DNA from: Marinobacter salarius
Lineage (GTDB): Bacteria > Pseudomonadota > Gammaproteobacteria > Pseudomonadales > Oleiphilaceae
Assembly: GCF_032922745.1 (NCBI RefSeq)
Contig: NZ_CP136693.1
Span: forward strand, 4,092,001 to 4,156,000
Length of the DNA stretch: 64,000 bases
Direction of reading: 5' to 3'
Shown here: positions 17,816-26,508 of the stretch, one piece after another
Numbering within the stretch: the stretch's first letter is position 1
How the letters are laid out: the number at the start of each line of letters is the position of its first letter
Notes under the pieces: model-generated
What the model was told of the DNA's origin: nothing
Database searches by the model: none
Seen by the model: only the letters and a program-made list of their open reading frames with translations
Translations under genes and position numbers: made by a program

Positions 17816-18991
17816 TCAGGCCGTTGCCGGTGTCGGCTTGAGACTGGCCGCCAACATCGTGAGTAACGCATCGGCAAGCAGCGCCAACGCAATCGTAGGC
17901 AAGGCGCCGAGCAACACCAGGTCCATAGCCGCCTGCCCCAGCCCCTGAAAGATAAAACCACCGAAACCACCCGCTCCGATGAGGGCGGCTACCGCCGTCA
18001 GGCCGATTGCCTGAATGGTTGTGATACGTACACCCTCGATCATCACCGGCAGCGCCAACGGCAGCTTGAGCTGATAAAACACCTGGTGTTCATTCATACC
18101 CATACCCCGCGCCGCATCGGCCAGGCTTTCGGGAACTTCGGTAATGGCCACAAAGGTGTTGCGCACCATCGGCAGCAAACTGTAAGCGATTAACGCCAGC
18201 AGCGCTGGCGCCCAACCAATCCCCCGGATGCCAAGATCCTGCAGAAACGGGAGCGCTGACGAGAGCGCACTGAGTGGCGCAATCAGCAAACCAAACACCG
18301 CAAGGCTTGGAATGGTTTGCAGAAAACTCACGGCGCCCAGAAGAGGGCGCTGCCAGGCGGGGCTGCGGATCATTTTAAGCGCCAGGGCGAACGCCAGGCC
18401 GGCACTGATGGCGACCGCACCCAATGCCAGGGCCAGGTGCGTCCAGAGCGCTTGCTGGAACTTGTCGGGGCGAGCGTTGAACTCCCGCACCAGGGACAGA
18501 CTTTCCAGGCCCTCGCCACGCAGAAAGACAAGCCAGCTTCCACCGACAAACACCAGCAGCATCAACTGCAACCAACGCCGGGCTTCGAGCCGGCCAAGGG
18601 TCTCAATCAACATCAGCGAAAGCAGAAACAGAAGAGACCAGAACCCTGCCCCGACCGACGAGCGGGCGTAGGGCGAACCCTCGGGAAGATGGAGGGCGGC
18701 AAACACCTCCAGCAACAGCGGCATCGTTGCCAGTGAAAGTCCGATCAGACCGAGCAGGAGCTCATAGCGACGACGTAACGGCAATGTGGACAGCACAATG
18801 GTCGCCAACAGAATCCCCGTAACCAGCCCTGCCCCTGTCCATCCCACGGCCGAAAGCAGTCCATGGCCGGTGCCCGGAACAATACGGTTGGGCTGGATAG
18901 TACCAAGGTCCAGCAACCAGACCAGTGCCAGGGCCAACACCCCAAGCACCGGAATGACTCGGTTTGGGCGCAAAGTCTCGGTGATCGCCAA
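17816..18991 (-). CDS. yehY: Osmoprotectant ABC transporter permease, YehY-like
   Basis: A 391-residue permease with extra N-terminal helices before the permease domain, as in E. coli YehY (about 385 residues). The EAA-like loop SLADAARGMGMNEHQVFYQLKLPLALP is present near residues 290-316. It starts 3 bp after the binding-protein gene, and the order binding protein-YehY-YehX-YehW is the same as in E. coli, which supports the assignment. Confidence 0.85.
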   Translation of the reverse strand: MAITETLRPNRVIPVLGVLALALVWLLDLGTIQPNRIVPGTGHGLLSAVGWTGAGLVTGILLATIVLSTLPLRRRYELLLGLIGLSLATMPLLLEVFAALHLPEGSPYARSSVGAGFWSLLFLLSLMLIETLGRLEARRWLQLMLLVFVGGSWLVFLRGEGLESLSLVREFNARPDKFQQALWTHLALALGAVAISAGLAFALALKMIRSPAWQRPLLGAVSFLQTIPSLAVFGLLIAPLSALSSALPFLQDLGIRGIGWAPALLALIAYSLLPMVRNTFVAITEVPESLADAARGMGMNEHQVFYQLKLPLALPVMIEGVRITTIQAIGLTAVAALIGAGGFGGFIFQGLGQAAMDLVLLGALPTIALALLADALLTMLAASLKPTPATA

Positions 18992-18994
18992 ATC

Positions 18995-19927
18995 TTAGTC
19001 CTGAGCCAGGGAATCCAGATAGTCCCGGGCAACTGCTTCGGCAGGCACACCATTCACCGCAACCTGACCATTCAGACGCTGAAGGGTTTCCAGGTCCAGT
19101 GACTCAAAGACCGGCTCAAGAACTTCGCGGATGTTCGGATACGTTTCCAGCACCTCCGCGCGCACGATAGGCGCGGGCTGATAGACCGGCTGGACACCCA
19201 ATGTGTCCTCCATCACCTTCAGATTGAGTGCGTTCAGACCACCATCAGTGCCGTAGGTCATGGCGCCATTCACATCGTTGTCGGTCAGGGCCGCAGCCCG
19301 GAGCGTCGCAGCAGTGTTGCCGCCGGACAGGATCAGCAACTGATCAGACCCCAGTTTGAAACCGTACGCTTCCTGGAACGCCGGCAACGCGCTGGCAGAT
19401 TCGACAAACTCGGAACTGGCTGCAAACTTGAAGGCGCCGCCGCCATTGATATAGGAAGCCAGATCTTCAAGCGTGTTCAAGCCGTTCTCACGTGCCAGAT
19501 CGCCCCGCACACTCATGGCCCAGGTATTGTTGGCTTTCGCCGGTGTTAGCCAGACAATGTTATGGGCCTTCTTATCAAGGCTGGCAGCCTGCTCGTAGGC
19601 CTTGGCGGCATCTTTCCAGATGTCCCGGTCTGCCTGATCATGGAAGAAAGCGGCATTGCCGGTGTACTCCGGGTACAGATCTATCTCGCCGGCCTTGATA
19701 GCATTGCGAACGATGCTGGTCGCGCCGAGCTGCAGGCGGTTCTCAACCGGAATGTCGGCTTCTTCAAGGGTTTGCAGGATCATCTGGCCCAACACAGCAC
19801 CTTCCGTATCGATCTTGGACGACACCACTACTGGATCAGCAGCCATAGCCGGCCCGGCGATCAGAGCAAGGGTAAAAGCCGCTGCGCGGTAAAAAGGAAA
19901 GATAGCGGGCACGGTTATTCCTCTCAT
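18995..19927 (-). CDS. osmF: Osmoprotectant periplasmic binding protein, OsmF/YehZ-like
   Basis: A 310-residue exported binding protein of the OpuAC/glycine betaine family, with a signal peptide ending near GPAMAADP. Internal features such as EIDLYPEYTGNA and a conserved LTDND-type segment are typical of YehZ/OpuCC proteins. It is first in the operon with the three transporter genes. GTG at about 19912 preceded by GAGG is an alternative start to the ATG used here. The substrate is inferred from the family, not seen. Confidence 0.85.
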   Translation of the reverse strand: MRGITVPAIFPFYRAAAFTLALIAGPAMAADPVVVSSKIDTEGAVLGQMILQTLEEADIPVENRLQLGATSIVRNAIKAGEIDLYPEYTGNAAFFHDQADRDIWKDAAKAYEQAASLDKKAHNIVWLTPAKANNTWAMSVRGDLARENGLNTLEDLASYINGGGAFKFAASSEFVESASALPAFQEAYGFKLGSDQLLILSGGNTAATLRAAALTDNDVNGAMTYGTDGGLNALNLKVMEDTLGVQPVYQPAPIVRAEVLETYPNIREVLEPVFESLDLETLQRLNGQVAVNGVPAEAVARDYLDSLAQD

Positions 19928-20088
19928 TGGTTGGCCTTTCTTTGATTATCAAGCCGCAACAACACCCTAAGACGGGTTTCCGGCTGCAGTTATCAGTCTA
20001 TTGCAGGCAACTACGAAGACAAGGTTAATTTGGTCTTTCGCCGCATAATAGCGGCGGCTAGCCCTCTAATATCGCCGGCTCCGGCTTC

Positions 20089-21129
20089 TTATTTCGAAGA
20101 AGTCCCGATCTCCCGTGTAAGACTTGAAGCAGAAACTTCCTTGCAGCCACCAACATTCTGCCCCGCCCACAAAGGGGAAAAGTCACCGCTCCCCTCAGCT
20201 TCGGCTTTCGCACGTAATGGTGCAATGGCGGATGACGCCAGGGGAAAAGCAGGAGCTTTGGAACTCATCGGCCCCAGTTCACGCATTATTCGGTTCACAA
20301 TACCTCGGGCTGCCCCACCGCTGAACAGATTTGTCAGTGCGGTCACACGGCAGGCCTCTGATTTCAGGGCGGCGCGATGCACTGCTTTGGTTTGAGCTTC
20401 AGGGCACAACAAATACGCGGTGCCAATCTGCGCTCCGGCCGCCCCAAGCGCCATTGCAGCCTGTACGCCTTTGCAGTCCGCAATGCCGCCAGCGGCGATA
20501 ACGGGGATTTTCACCGCGTCTACCAATTGTGGAATCAGGGCAAAGGTGCCGACCTGAGTGCTGATATCCCGCGATAGAAAAAACCCGCGATGGCCGCCCG
20601 CTTCAAGCCCTTGCGCGATAATGGCATCGACGCCCTGGGCCTCTAGCCAGAGCGCTTCGTCCACGGTTGTGGCGGTCGACAGTATCTTCCCGCCCCACCC
20701 TCTTATACGTGCCATCAATTCCGGTGCTGGCAAGCCAAAGTGAAAACTCACCACCGGTGGCTTGAAGTCCGCCAGCACATCCGCTGCCTCTGAGCTGAAA
20801 GGGGCCCTTCCTGCTTGCGCGGATACATCATTAGAATCAATACCCAGCTCGTCAAAATATGGCGAGAGGGCCTTGCGCCAATGACGCTCTGCTTCGGCGT
20901 CGGGCTCTGGCGGGGTGTGACAGAAGAAGTTGACGTTGTAGGGCTTGCTGGTCTGGCTTGTCAGTGCTTCCAACTCTTTTCGCAGTGCTTCAGAGCTAAG
21001 CATGGCACAGGGCAACGAGCCCAGCCCTCCTGCATTGGACACCGCTACAGCCAGTTCATGCCCCTGCACACCGGCCATTGGCGCCTGGATGACGGGCAGA
21101 TCAATTCCCAGCACATTCTGGATGGTCAT
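20089..21129 (-). CDS. Nitronate monooxygenase (2-nitropropane dioxygenase family)
   Basis: A 346-residue TIM-barrel flavoprotein that oxidises alkyl nitronates such as propionate 3-nitronate to carbonyl compounds. Visible family elements include VIQAPMAGVQG at the N terminus, a GGHRGFF loop near residues 176-182, and PVIAAGGIADCKGVQAAMALGAAGAQIGT that binds the FMN phosphate. The ribosome site AGAGGT is well placed. It lies 17 bp downstream of the LysR gene on the same strand and so may be co-transcribed with it. Confidence 0.88.
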   Translation of the reverse strand: MTIQNVLGIDLPVIQAPMAGVQGHELAVAVSNAGGLGSLPCAMLSSEALRKELEALTSQTSKPYNVNFFCHTPPEPDAEAERHWRKALSPYFDELGIDSNDVSAQAGRAPFSSEAADVLADFKPPVVSFHFGLPAPELMARIRGWGGKILSTATTVDEALWLEAQGVDAIIAQGLEAGGHRGFFLSRDISTQVGTFALIPQLVDAVKIPVIAAGGIADCKGVQAAMALGAAGAQIGTAYLLCPEAQTKAVHRAALKSEACRVTALTNLFSGGAARGIVNRIMRELGPMSSKAPAFPLASSAIAPLRAKAEAEGSGDFSPLWAGQNVGGCKEVSASSLTREIGTSSK

Positions 21130-21146
21130 TTTTTACCTCTAGATTC

Positions 21147-22022
21147 TTAATTGGTGGAGAGTCGCTCCCAAAGCTCATGGGCAACCACCCCCAGAGCGCC
21201 TTCCCGACGACGCACCAGATGAAGCTGTGAACGGCGGATCGGGTAACCTTTCAGATCAAGCGTTACCAGTTCGCCGGCCTCCAATTCACGGGCAATCAAG
21301 TGCTCCGGCAGACCGCCCCATCCCATCCTGGCCAGCACAATCTCTTTTTTAGCGGCAAAATCCGACACCGTCCAGCGTAGGCTCTCCGGAACCACGTCCC
21401 GGCTCTGGTCATATTGCCCCTGCCCGGTACCCGCCACCACAACCTGAACGTACGGGCGCATTTCAGCATTGCTCAGCCGCTTGCGACTGCTTGCCGGACC
21501 ATAGCCGGGATGGGCTACAGGGATGATATTCACGGCGGTGTAGGGCGAAGCATGAACTGCCTCTGTGGAAAGACCATCCATTGTGGCGATGATAAAATCA
21601 ACCTCGCCCGCCATGAGTCGTTCTGCACTGCCACCCATGGCATCCGACATCAGCCGGATATCCGTGGCTGGGTATGCCTCCTTGAGCTCACCAATCACTG
21701 ACAGGAGATTACCCAACGGACAAGTGGCGGATACCGACAGCCGCACCTCCGCTTCCTGGCTGGCCGACAACTTGCCGGCCAACTCCTTCAGAGCCTGTAC
21801 CTGGTCCAGCACACCCCGTGCCTGGCGGTAATAGGCCTTACCGGCTGGGGTAAGCACCGGGCGGTAACTCTCCCGGGACAGCAGGGTTAGCCCGGTTTCC
21901 TCTTCCAGGCTTTTGATAGCCTGGCTCAAAGCGGGCTGGGATTTGTAGAGCACCTCAGACGCTTTGCGAAAGCTGCCTTGCGTCACGATGGCATCCAGTA
22001 CACGCAATTGCTCCAGCTTCAT
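21147..22022 (-). CDS. LysR-family transcriptional regulator
   Basis: A 291-residue regulator with an N-terminal winged helix-turn-helix (residues about 3-60, including FRKASEVLYKSQPALSQAIKSLEEE) and a C-terminal effector-binding domain. A GTG 21 bp upstream (22043) also fits, but AAGAGG sits 5 bp before the ATG chosen here. It is divergent from gst and followed by the nitronate monooxygenase gene, so it probably controls both sides; an ATTAT-N7-ATAAT palindrome lies in the shared promoter. Confidence 0.9.
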   Translation of the reverse strand: MKLEQLRVLDAIVTQGSFRKASEVLYKSQPALSQAIKSLEEETGLTLLSRESYRPVLTPAGKAYYRQARGVLDQVQALKELAGKLSASQEAEVRLSVSATCPLGNLLSVIGELKEAYPATDIRLMSDAMGGSAERLMAGEVDFIIATMDGLSTEAVHASPYTAVNIIPVAHPGYGPASSRKRLSNAEMRPYVQVVVAGTGQGQYDQSRDVVPESLRWTVSDFAAKKEIVLARMGWGGLPEHLIARELEAGELVTLDLKGYPIRRSQLHLVRRREGALGVVAHELWERLSTN

Positions 22023-22062
22023 CGATGCCTCTTGTTTCTTCACCCAAAGATGATTCTATTAA

Positions 22063-22079
22063 ATTATCATTATCATAAT
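22063..22079. promoter_or_regulatory. Palindrome ATTAT-N7-ATAAT, candidate LysR operator
   Basis: A perfect 5-bp inverted repeat around a 7-bp centre containing the classical T-N11-A pattern lies in the AT-rich region between the divergent LysR and gst genes. The position fits autoregulation and activation of gst. The same bases (ATTATCATTATC) also resemble two Fur hexamers, so a Fur site is an alternative. Confidence 0.5.
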
Positions 22080-22114
22080 AACTCAATATTATTTTATTCT
22101 TATTGCAGGCAGTA

Positions 22115-22158
22115 ATCTCCTCTGTGTCCAAGCCCAGTGCTTATCACACAGAGGAGAT
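22115..22158 (+). promoter_or_regulatory. Leader hairpin that buries the gst ribosome binding site
   Basis: Arms at 22115-22127 (ATCTCCTCTGTGT) and 22146-22158 (ACACAGAGGAGAT) are perfect 13-bp complements around an 18-base loop. The right arm holds the gst ribosome binding site GAGGAG and the left arm an anti-site CTCCTC; the ATG is 6 bases after the stem. In RNA this would block initiation unless opened by heat, a ligand, a small RNA or protein. No known riboswitch class is recognised. Confidence 0.6.
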
Positions 22159-22164
22159 CTACCC

Positions 22165-22767
22165 ATGAAACTGTATTTCAAACCCGGCGCCTGCTCACTG
22201 GCGACACACATTGTACTTAGAGAACTGGGTATTGATTTCACCCTTGAGCCCGTTGATACCCAAACCCAGCGCACCGAGTCCGGTATCGACTATAAAACCG
22301 TCAACCCCAAAGGTTATGTGCCGGCGCTGGATACCGGCAGAGCGGTACTGACCGAAGGCGCTGCGATCCTTCAATACCTGGCGGAATCAACTACATTGAT
22401 ACCCGACGTAGGCACCCTTGAGCGAGCCCGTTTGCAGGAGCACCTGAACTACATTGCATCGGAGCTGCACAAGGCCTTTGGTCCCTTCTTCAAAGCCAGC
22501 GCAACGGACGAACAGCGTGCCCAGGCACTGGAGACCATCCCCCGCCATTTCGACTACCTGGAGTCTCTGCTCGACGATGGTCGAGCCTATCTGGTGGGCG
22601 ACACCTTCACCGTTGCTGACGCCTACCTTTTTGTAGTGTGCAGTTGGGCCGCCGTGCCCGGGATCGATCTCAAGGATTGGCCGTTCCTGAACACCCTCTG
22701 GAATCGCATGGCGGCCCGGCCGAGCGTTAAAGCCGCAATGTTGTCGGAAGGACTGGTCGCACAATGA
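22165..22767 (+). CDS. gst: Glutathione S-transferase, GstA-like
   Basis: A 200-residue cytosolic transferase with an N-terminal thioredoxin-like domain (MKLYFKPGACSLATHIVLRELG) matching the bacterial beta-class enzymes, where Cys10 is a likely active-site residue (CSLATHI), and the cis-Pro region NPKGYVPAL. A helical C-terminal domain follows. First gene of a three-gene unit (gst, NTF2-like, tautomerase) with ATGA overlap to the next gene. Translation may be controlled by the leader hairpin directly upstream. Confidence 0.9.
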   Translation: MKLYFKPGACSLATHIVLRELGIDFTLEPVDTQTQRTESGIDYKTVNPKGYVPALDTGRAVLTEGAAILQYLAESTTLIPDVGTLERARLQEHLNYIASELHKAFGPFFKASATDEQRAQALETIPRHFDYLESLLDDGRAYLVGDTFTVADAYLFVVCSWAAVPGIDLKDWPFLNTLWNRMAARPSVKAAMLSEGLVAQ

Positions 22768-23153
22768 ACTCACCCAAGCCTTACGAAGCCATCCCGGTCC
22801 TGCTCGAAACCTATTTTGAAGGACTGCACAAGGCCAACAGCGCCATGCTCTCTGGCGTGTTCCATCCGCACGCCCAGTATGTGAGTGCAACACCAGAGGA
22901 TTACCGGGTACTGTCGTTCGACGAATACCGGAAGGTGCTGGATCAACGGGTGCCGCCAGCAAGCAACGGAGAAACCCGCAACGAGCGCATCATTTCGATC
23001 GAAACGGGAGGCCCGACTCTCGCGTTCGCACGATTGGAAATGACCATGATGGGCCGCGACTACACCGATTTCCTGACCCTGATCTACGATCAAGGCCGCT
23101 GGGCCATCATGGCCAAAATCTTTCACTATGAAATCACAAGCCAGGGAGACTGA
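22764..23153 (+). CDS. NTF2-like (lumazine-binding type) small protein
   Basis: A 129-residue protein with the alpha+beta cone fold pattern of the SnoaL/NTF2 superfamily: an N-terminal helix, then FHPHAQYVS, and a C-terminal strand pair (DFLTLIYDQGRWAIMAKIFHYE). Some relatives are enzymes and others binding proteins, so no reaction is assigned. Overlaps the gst stop by 4 bp and is 2 bp before the tautomerase gene, so it belongs to the same unit. Confidence 0.75.
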   Translation: MNSPKPYEAIPVLLETYFEGLHKANSAMLSGVFHPHAQYVSATPEDYRVLSFDEYRKVLDQRVPPASNGETRNERIISIETGGPTLAFARLEMTMMGRDYTDFLTLIYDQGRWAIMAKIFHYEITSQGD

Positions 23154-23155
23154 CC

Positions 23156-23404
23156 ATGCCGTACGTCAATATCAAAATTACCCGCGAAGGCGGCCCGGAG
23201 GGCAAGGGACCCTCTGCGCAACAGAAAGCGGAACTGATCGCGGGCGTTACCGACTTACTCGTCCGAATTCTGGACAAGAAACCGGCCTCAACCATGGTCG
23301 TGATTGATGAAGTGGCGCTTGAGGACTGGGGAATCGGGGGATTGCCGGTGCCTGAGTATCGCGTGCGAAAACCTGTTGGCACTAAGTATCGTAATCCTTG
23401 TTGA
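23156..23404 (+). CDS. 4-oxalocrotonate tautomerase-family protein
   Basis: An 82-residue tautomerase with the catalytic proline expected at position 2 (MPYVNIKITREG). Family members move protons between keto and enol forms of unsaturated acids. The family body ends at about residue 70; the last residues look atypical, and the 3' end overlaps a gene remnant on the other strand by 23 bp, so the tail may be altered. Third gene of the gst unit. Confidence 0.82.
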   Translation: MPYVNIKITREGGPEGKGPSAQQKAELIAGVTDLLVRILDKKPASTMVVIDEVALEDWGIGGLPVPEYRVRKPVGTKYRNPC

Positions 23405-23684
23405 TACCTAGACCCTGCGCCTTGGTGTTCACCTTGTATGGAAATACGACGTCGGGGTTCACCGCTTTTACGGCGTTGTACATGTCCCGAATGTTGTTTC
23501 CATAGTTCATGGAAATGTGGTGGAAACTCCCATCTTTCATAAGAATCCCATGCTCCGGTATGCCCTTGCCGGCATGGGACCGAGTTTGCCGGTTCTCAAA
23601 ACGCTTGATGTCTGCAACGTTCACACTGAACGACCATTGCTCAGATTTGGGATACTCGACCACAAACCGTTCCGGTGTGATCAT
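23382..23684 (-). pseudogene. Truncated gene remnant, unknown family
   Basis: A 100-codon frame from ATG 23684 that stays open upstream to the stop codon of the PhyH gene (23748-23750), with the coding-like extension HPEFARWHIRNPATYRA before the ATG. That extension has no start codon, so this looks like the C-terminal part of a longer protein whose 5' end is lost. The text ITPERFVVEYP and FSVNVADIKRFENRQ suggests a PH-like beta domain. No function assigned; a short functional protein cannot be excluded. Confidence 0.45.
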
Positions 23685-23747
23685 CGCACGATAGGTAGCA
23701 GGGTTGCGGATATGCCACCGCGCAAATTCTGGATGGTCATTCTTATC

Positions 23748-24617
23748 TCACGTTTGAGTTCGATTCTTCAGAGTCCGCTTGGGATGCATGCCATTGACCA
23801 TTCCCATAAACGGCGGATGAATAGAGTATCCGACCATACTCAGCAAATGTTCCGGGATACTCTTCAGGGTTTCCTGGCTCAACTCAAGAAAGAAGTTCTC
23901 TTGAGGCCTGAGCCATGGCTCGCAATACTGACAGGTCACCGCGAGACGAGAAGAATCGGACTGGTTTCCGCCACCTCCGTGCCACGTTGTACCCAGGAAA
24001 AACACCACAGAACCGGCGGGCATAATGGCTGGAATGGTTTTACTTCGGTCGGTGACTATTTCCTGCCCGAGCAAGTGACTTTCTGGAATGAGAACGGTTG
24101 CCCCGTTGTCCTCGGTAAATTCATCAATAGCCCAAACGGTGGCGGCGCCAAAGGGTTTTCGTGGCCGCGGAACGGGATAGAAACCGTCATCGAAGTGCAG
24201 AGGTTGGGCGGCTTCTCCAGGCAGGATATTGATGATCTGTGCCTGGCTGAGCAAGTAGTTGGGCTGAAACAGGCGACTCAGCAAGCCTGTGATTCTTGGA
24301 TGAACCGCCAGTGAATCGATTACCCGCGTTTGCTCCAGAACGTTATAAACCCTTTGTGTTTTTACACCTTCAAAGCTGTTACGCCCTGGCTTGTCCAGAA
24401 GCGGCCCGGTCGCTTGGCGAATGGACTGTAGCTCTGAGCTGGAAAGCAGGCCCTCGATAATGACGTAGCCATTTTTCTGTAACGTTTCAAAGTCTTCCGC
24501 TATCTGGATATGAAGAGTTTCGGAAGAGTTCTCCTCACCAGGCTTGTACGCCTTATGTTTATTCGCCAAGTCACCCTGAAGTTCGACAACTGACTCAATG
24601 TTTCTGGTTTTAGTCAT
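23748..24617 (-). CDS. Phytanoyl-CoA dioxygenase (PhyH)-family Fe(II)/2-oxoglutarate oxygenase
   Basis: A roughly 289-residue cupin-fold oxygenase that hydroxylates a small substrate using iron, oxygen and 2-oxoglutarate. The HxD iron ligands are visible in QPLHFDDGFY; the distal His is in FFLGTTWHGGGGN, followed by SRLAVTCQY with the probable 2-oxoglutarate-binding Arg. It lacks the EctD signature, so it is not ectoine hydroxylase. ATG 24617 with AGGAAC upstream is preferred over the longer frame. It follows the TRAP permease gene by 42 bp and may act on the imported compound. Confidence 0.82.
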   Translation of the reverse strand: MTKTRNIESVVELQGDLANKHKAYKPGEENSSETLHIQIAEDFETLQKNGYVIIEGLLSSSELQSIRQATGPLLDKPGRNSFEGVKTQRVYNVLEQTRVIDSLAVHPRITGLLSRLFQPNYLLSQAQIINILPGEAAQPLHFDDGFYPVPRPRKPFGAATVWAIDEFTEDNGATVLIPESHLLGQEIVTDRSKTIPAIMPAGSVVFFLGTTWHGGGGNQSDSSRLAVTCQYCEPWLRPQENFFLELSQETLKSIPEHLLSMVGYSIHPPFMGMVNGMHPKRTLKNRTQT

Positions 24618-24659
24618 TGCTAGACGTTCCTGTAGTATTTGATATGGCACCAAACCGGA

Positions 24660-25964
24660 CTACCACGGCCCCACCACATAACCAAGCTTCTCCGGCAACC
24701 ACAGTGCGATGCCTGGCACCAACATCACCAACACCAGGCTGACAGCCATAGCAGCCACGAAGACCATGGCCCAACCGATGGTGTGTTCCAGGCGAATGTT
24801 GGCGATGCGGGTAGTCACCATCAGGTTAACAGCGACCGGCGGAGTAAACTGGCCAATGGCGATGTTCATGGCCAGCAATATGCCAAACCAGATCGGGTTC
24901 CAGCCAAAGTGATTCATCAGCGGCAGAACAATCGGAATCAGGATCAGGTAGATCGAGATGGCATCCAGCAGCATCCCGGCAATCAGTACCAGGACCATCA
25001 CCAGACCCAACAGCACCCAGCCGTTTTCCGAGAGCGACAGCAAGACATCCGCAAGGTGCTGGAAAGTACCCAGCGTCGTCCCCGCCCAGGCGAAGATGCC
25101 CGCCAGCGCAATGATAAACATCACCACACCGGAGGTAACGGCGGCGTCTGTCATCAGGACCCAGAGGCTCCGCAGGCTGAGATTGCGATACAACACGCAA
25201 CCGACCAGCACGCCGTATGCCACCGCCACCACGGCCGCCTCAGTGGGCGTAAACAGGCCTGAGCGCAGGCCGCCAAGGATGATCACTGGTGCAAACAGCG
25301 CGGGCAAGGCCGCCTTGAGGCTGGGCCAGAAGGGCGGGCGTTCGACCGCTTCGGGGTCTTCCCAACGGTACTTTTTCGCGAAATACAACGCTGGCGCCAG
25401 CAGGGACACGCCCGCCAGGATGCCCGGAAAAATACCAGCGGCGAACAGCGCCCGCAGATCAACACCAGGCACCACGATGGAATAGAGAATCAACGCAATG
25501 GACGGTGGAATCAGGATTGCTGTGGACGACGAAGCCGCAATCAACGACGCCGAAAACGGCTTCGGATAACCGGCCTTCTGCATGCTTGGCAGCATCACCA
25601 TGGCAACAGCGGCCGCATCAGCTGGACCAGAACCGCTCATGCCGCCCATGATCAGGCACACCAGCACCGCGACAACGGTCAGGCCACCGTGGCGGGGGCC
25701 GATGATCGACTGGGCAAATCGCACCAGCGCGGCGGCAACGCCCGCACGCTCGAAGATCAGGCCGGTAAGAATAAACAGGGGAATCGCAATCAGCGGGTAT
25801 TTGGCCACGCTGTTATACGTGTTGGTACCAAACGTGCCCAGCATCGCGGGCGGCAGTCCCGCTACGATGCCCACCATCCCGCCCAGGCCCAGGGCAATTG
25901 CGACCGGCATGCCTAACAGCAACGCCAGCAGGAAACTGCCAATCATCAACAGATCAGGACTCAT
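24660..25964 (-). CDS. dctM: TRAP transporter large permease (DctM-type)
   Basis: A 434-residue inner-membrane protein with many helices, of the DctM family (usually about 430 residues). It forms the ion-coupled translocation channel of a TRAP importer. Visible family segments are GSGPADAAAVAMVMLPSM, FTPTEAAVVAVAYG and GQFTPPVAVNL. ATG at 25964, preceded by CGGAGG, was chosen instead of an upstream in-frame codon; it overlaps the small permease gene by 11 bp. The family imports carboxylates or compatible solutes; substrate not determined. Confidence 0.93.
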   Translation of the reverse strand: MSPDLLMIGSFLLALLLGMPVAIALGLGGMVGIVAGLPPAMLGTFGTNTYNSVAKYPLIAIPLFILTGLIFERAGVAAALVRFAQSIIGPRHGGLTVVAVLVCLIMGGMSGSGPADAAAVAMVMLPSMQKAGYPKPFSASLIAASSSTAILIPPSIALILYSIVVPGVDLRALFAAGIFPGILAGVSLLAPALYFAKKYRWEDPEAVERPPFWPSLKAALPALFAPVIILGGLRSGLFTPTEAAVVAVAYGVLVGCVLYRNLSLRSLWVLMTDAAVTSGVVMFIIALAGIFAWAGTTLGTFQHLADVLLSLSENGWVLLGLVMVLVLIAGMLLDAISIYLILIPIVLPLMNHFGWNPIWFGILLAMNIAIGQFTPPVAVNLMVTTRIANIRLEHTIGWAMVFVAAMAVSLVLVMLVPGIALWLPEKLGYVVGPW

Positions 25965-26448
25965 GAATAACCTCCGGGTCTTCCCGGCCGCGAAGGCGAT
26001 CAACAAGGTTCTGGGTCATGCGGATAATGATGGCTGCAGATAGTAGCGGCAGCCAAATTACGTAAATCCAGTTGGGCAACCCCAGGCCCGGTGACAATGA
26101 CTCCCACTGGTATTCCTGCAAGGCGAAGGTACTGCCATACCACGTCATGATCCCCAGAACTGTCACCCCGCCCAGCCATTGCAGGACAAACACCACCTTT
26201 CGTGCCCAGGGCGGCAGGTAGTGCTCTATCAATTCGATGCGAATGTGCTGGTTGTGTCGCGCAGCCACCGCAGCGCCTGCGAAGGTAAGCACCACCAAAA
26301 GGAACACCGAGAATTCCTCGGTAAAGGCAAAAGAGGCATCTGTCGCGTAGCGCACGATCACATTGCCGAGGCTGATCAAGCAGATCGCAACCAGGGCAAT
26401 GGTGGCCAGCCAGGCATCGAGCCGGAATTTGGGAGGACGGGACGGCAT
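25954..26448 (-). CDS. dctQ: TRAP transporter small permease (DctQ-type)
   Basis: A 164-residue protein with four helices, the usual architecture of DctQ. The RHNQHIRIELIEHYLPPWARK loop between helices 2 and 3 is the family hallmark (the highly conserved H-I-R-x-E/D). Lies between the binding-protein and large-permease genes in a dctPQM order, all on the minus strand. Required for assembly of the transporter; no catalytic role is visible. Confidence 0.92.
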   Translation of the reverse strand: MPSRPPKFRLDAWLATIALVAICLISLGNVIVRYATDASFAFTEEFSVFLLVVLTFAGAAVAARHNQHIRIELIEHYLPPWARKVVFVLQWLGGVTVLGIMTWYGSTFALQEYQWESLSPGLGLPNWIYVIWLPLLSAAIIIRMTQNLVDRLRGREDPEVIHES

Positions 26449-26508
26449 GGTAACTCCGGTTCGGAAAGAGCGCCCACCGGCAACGGTGGGCGCCTGAACA
26501 GATCGCGC

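Noticed and set aside
23748..24617. Ectoine hydroxylase (EctD)
   Set aside because: The PhyH protein lacks the EctD signature around the iron site, and no ect genes are near.
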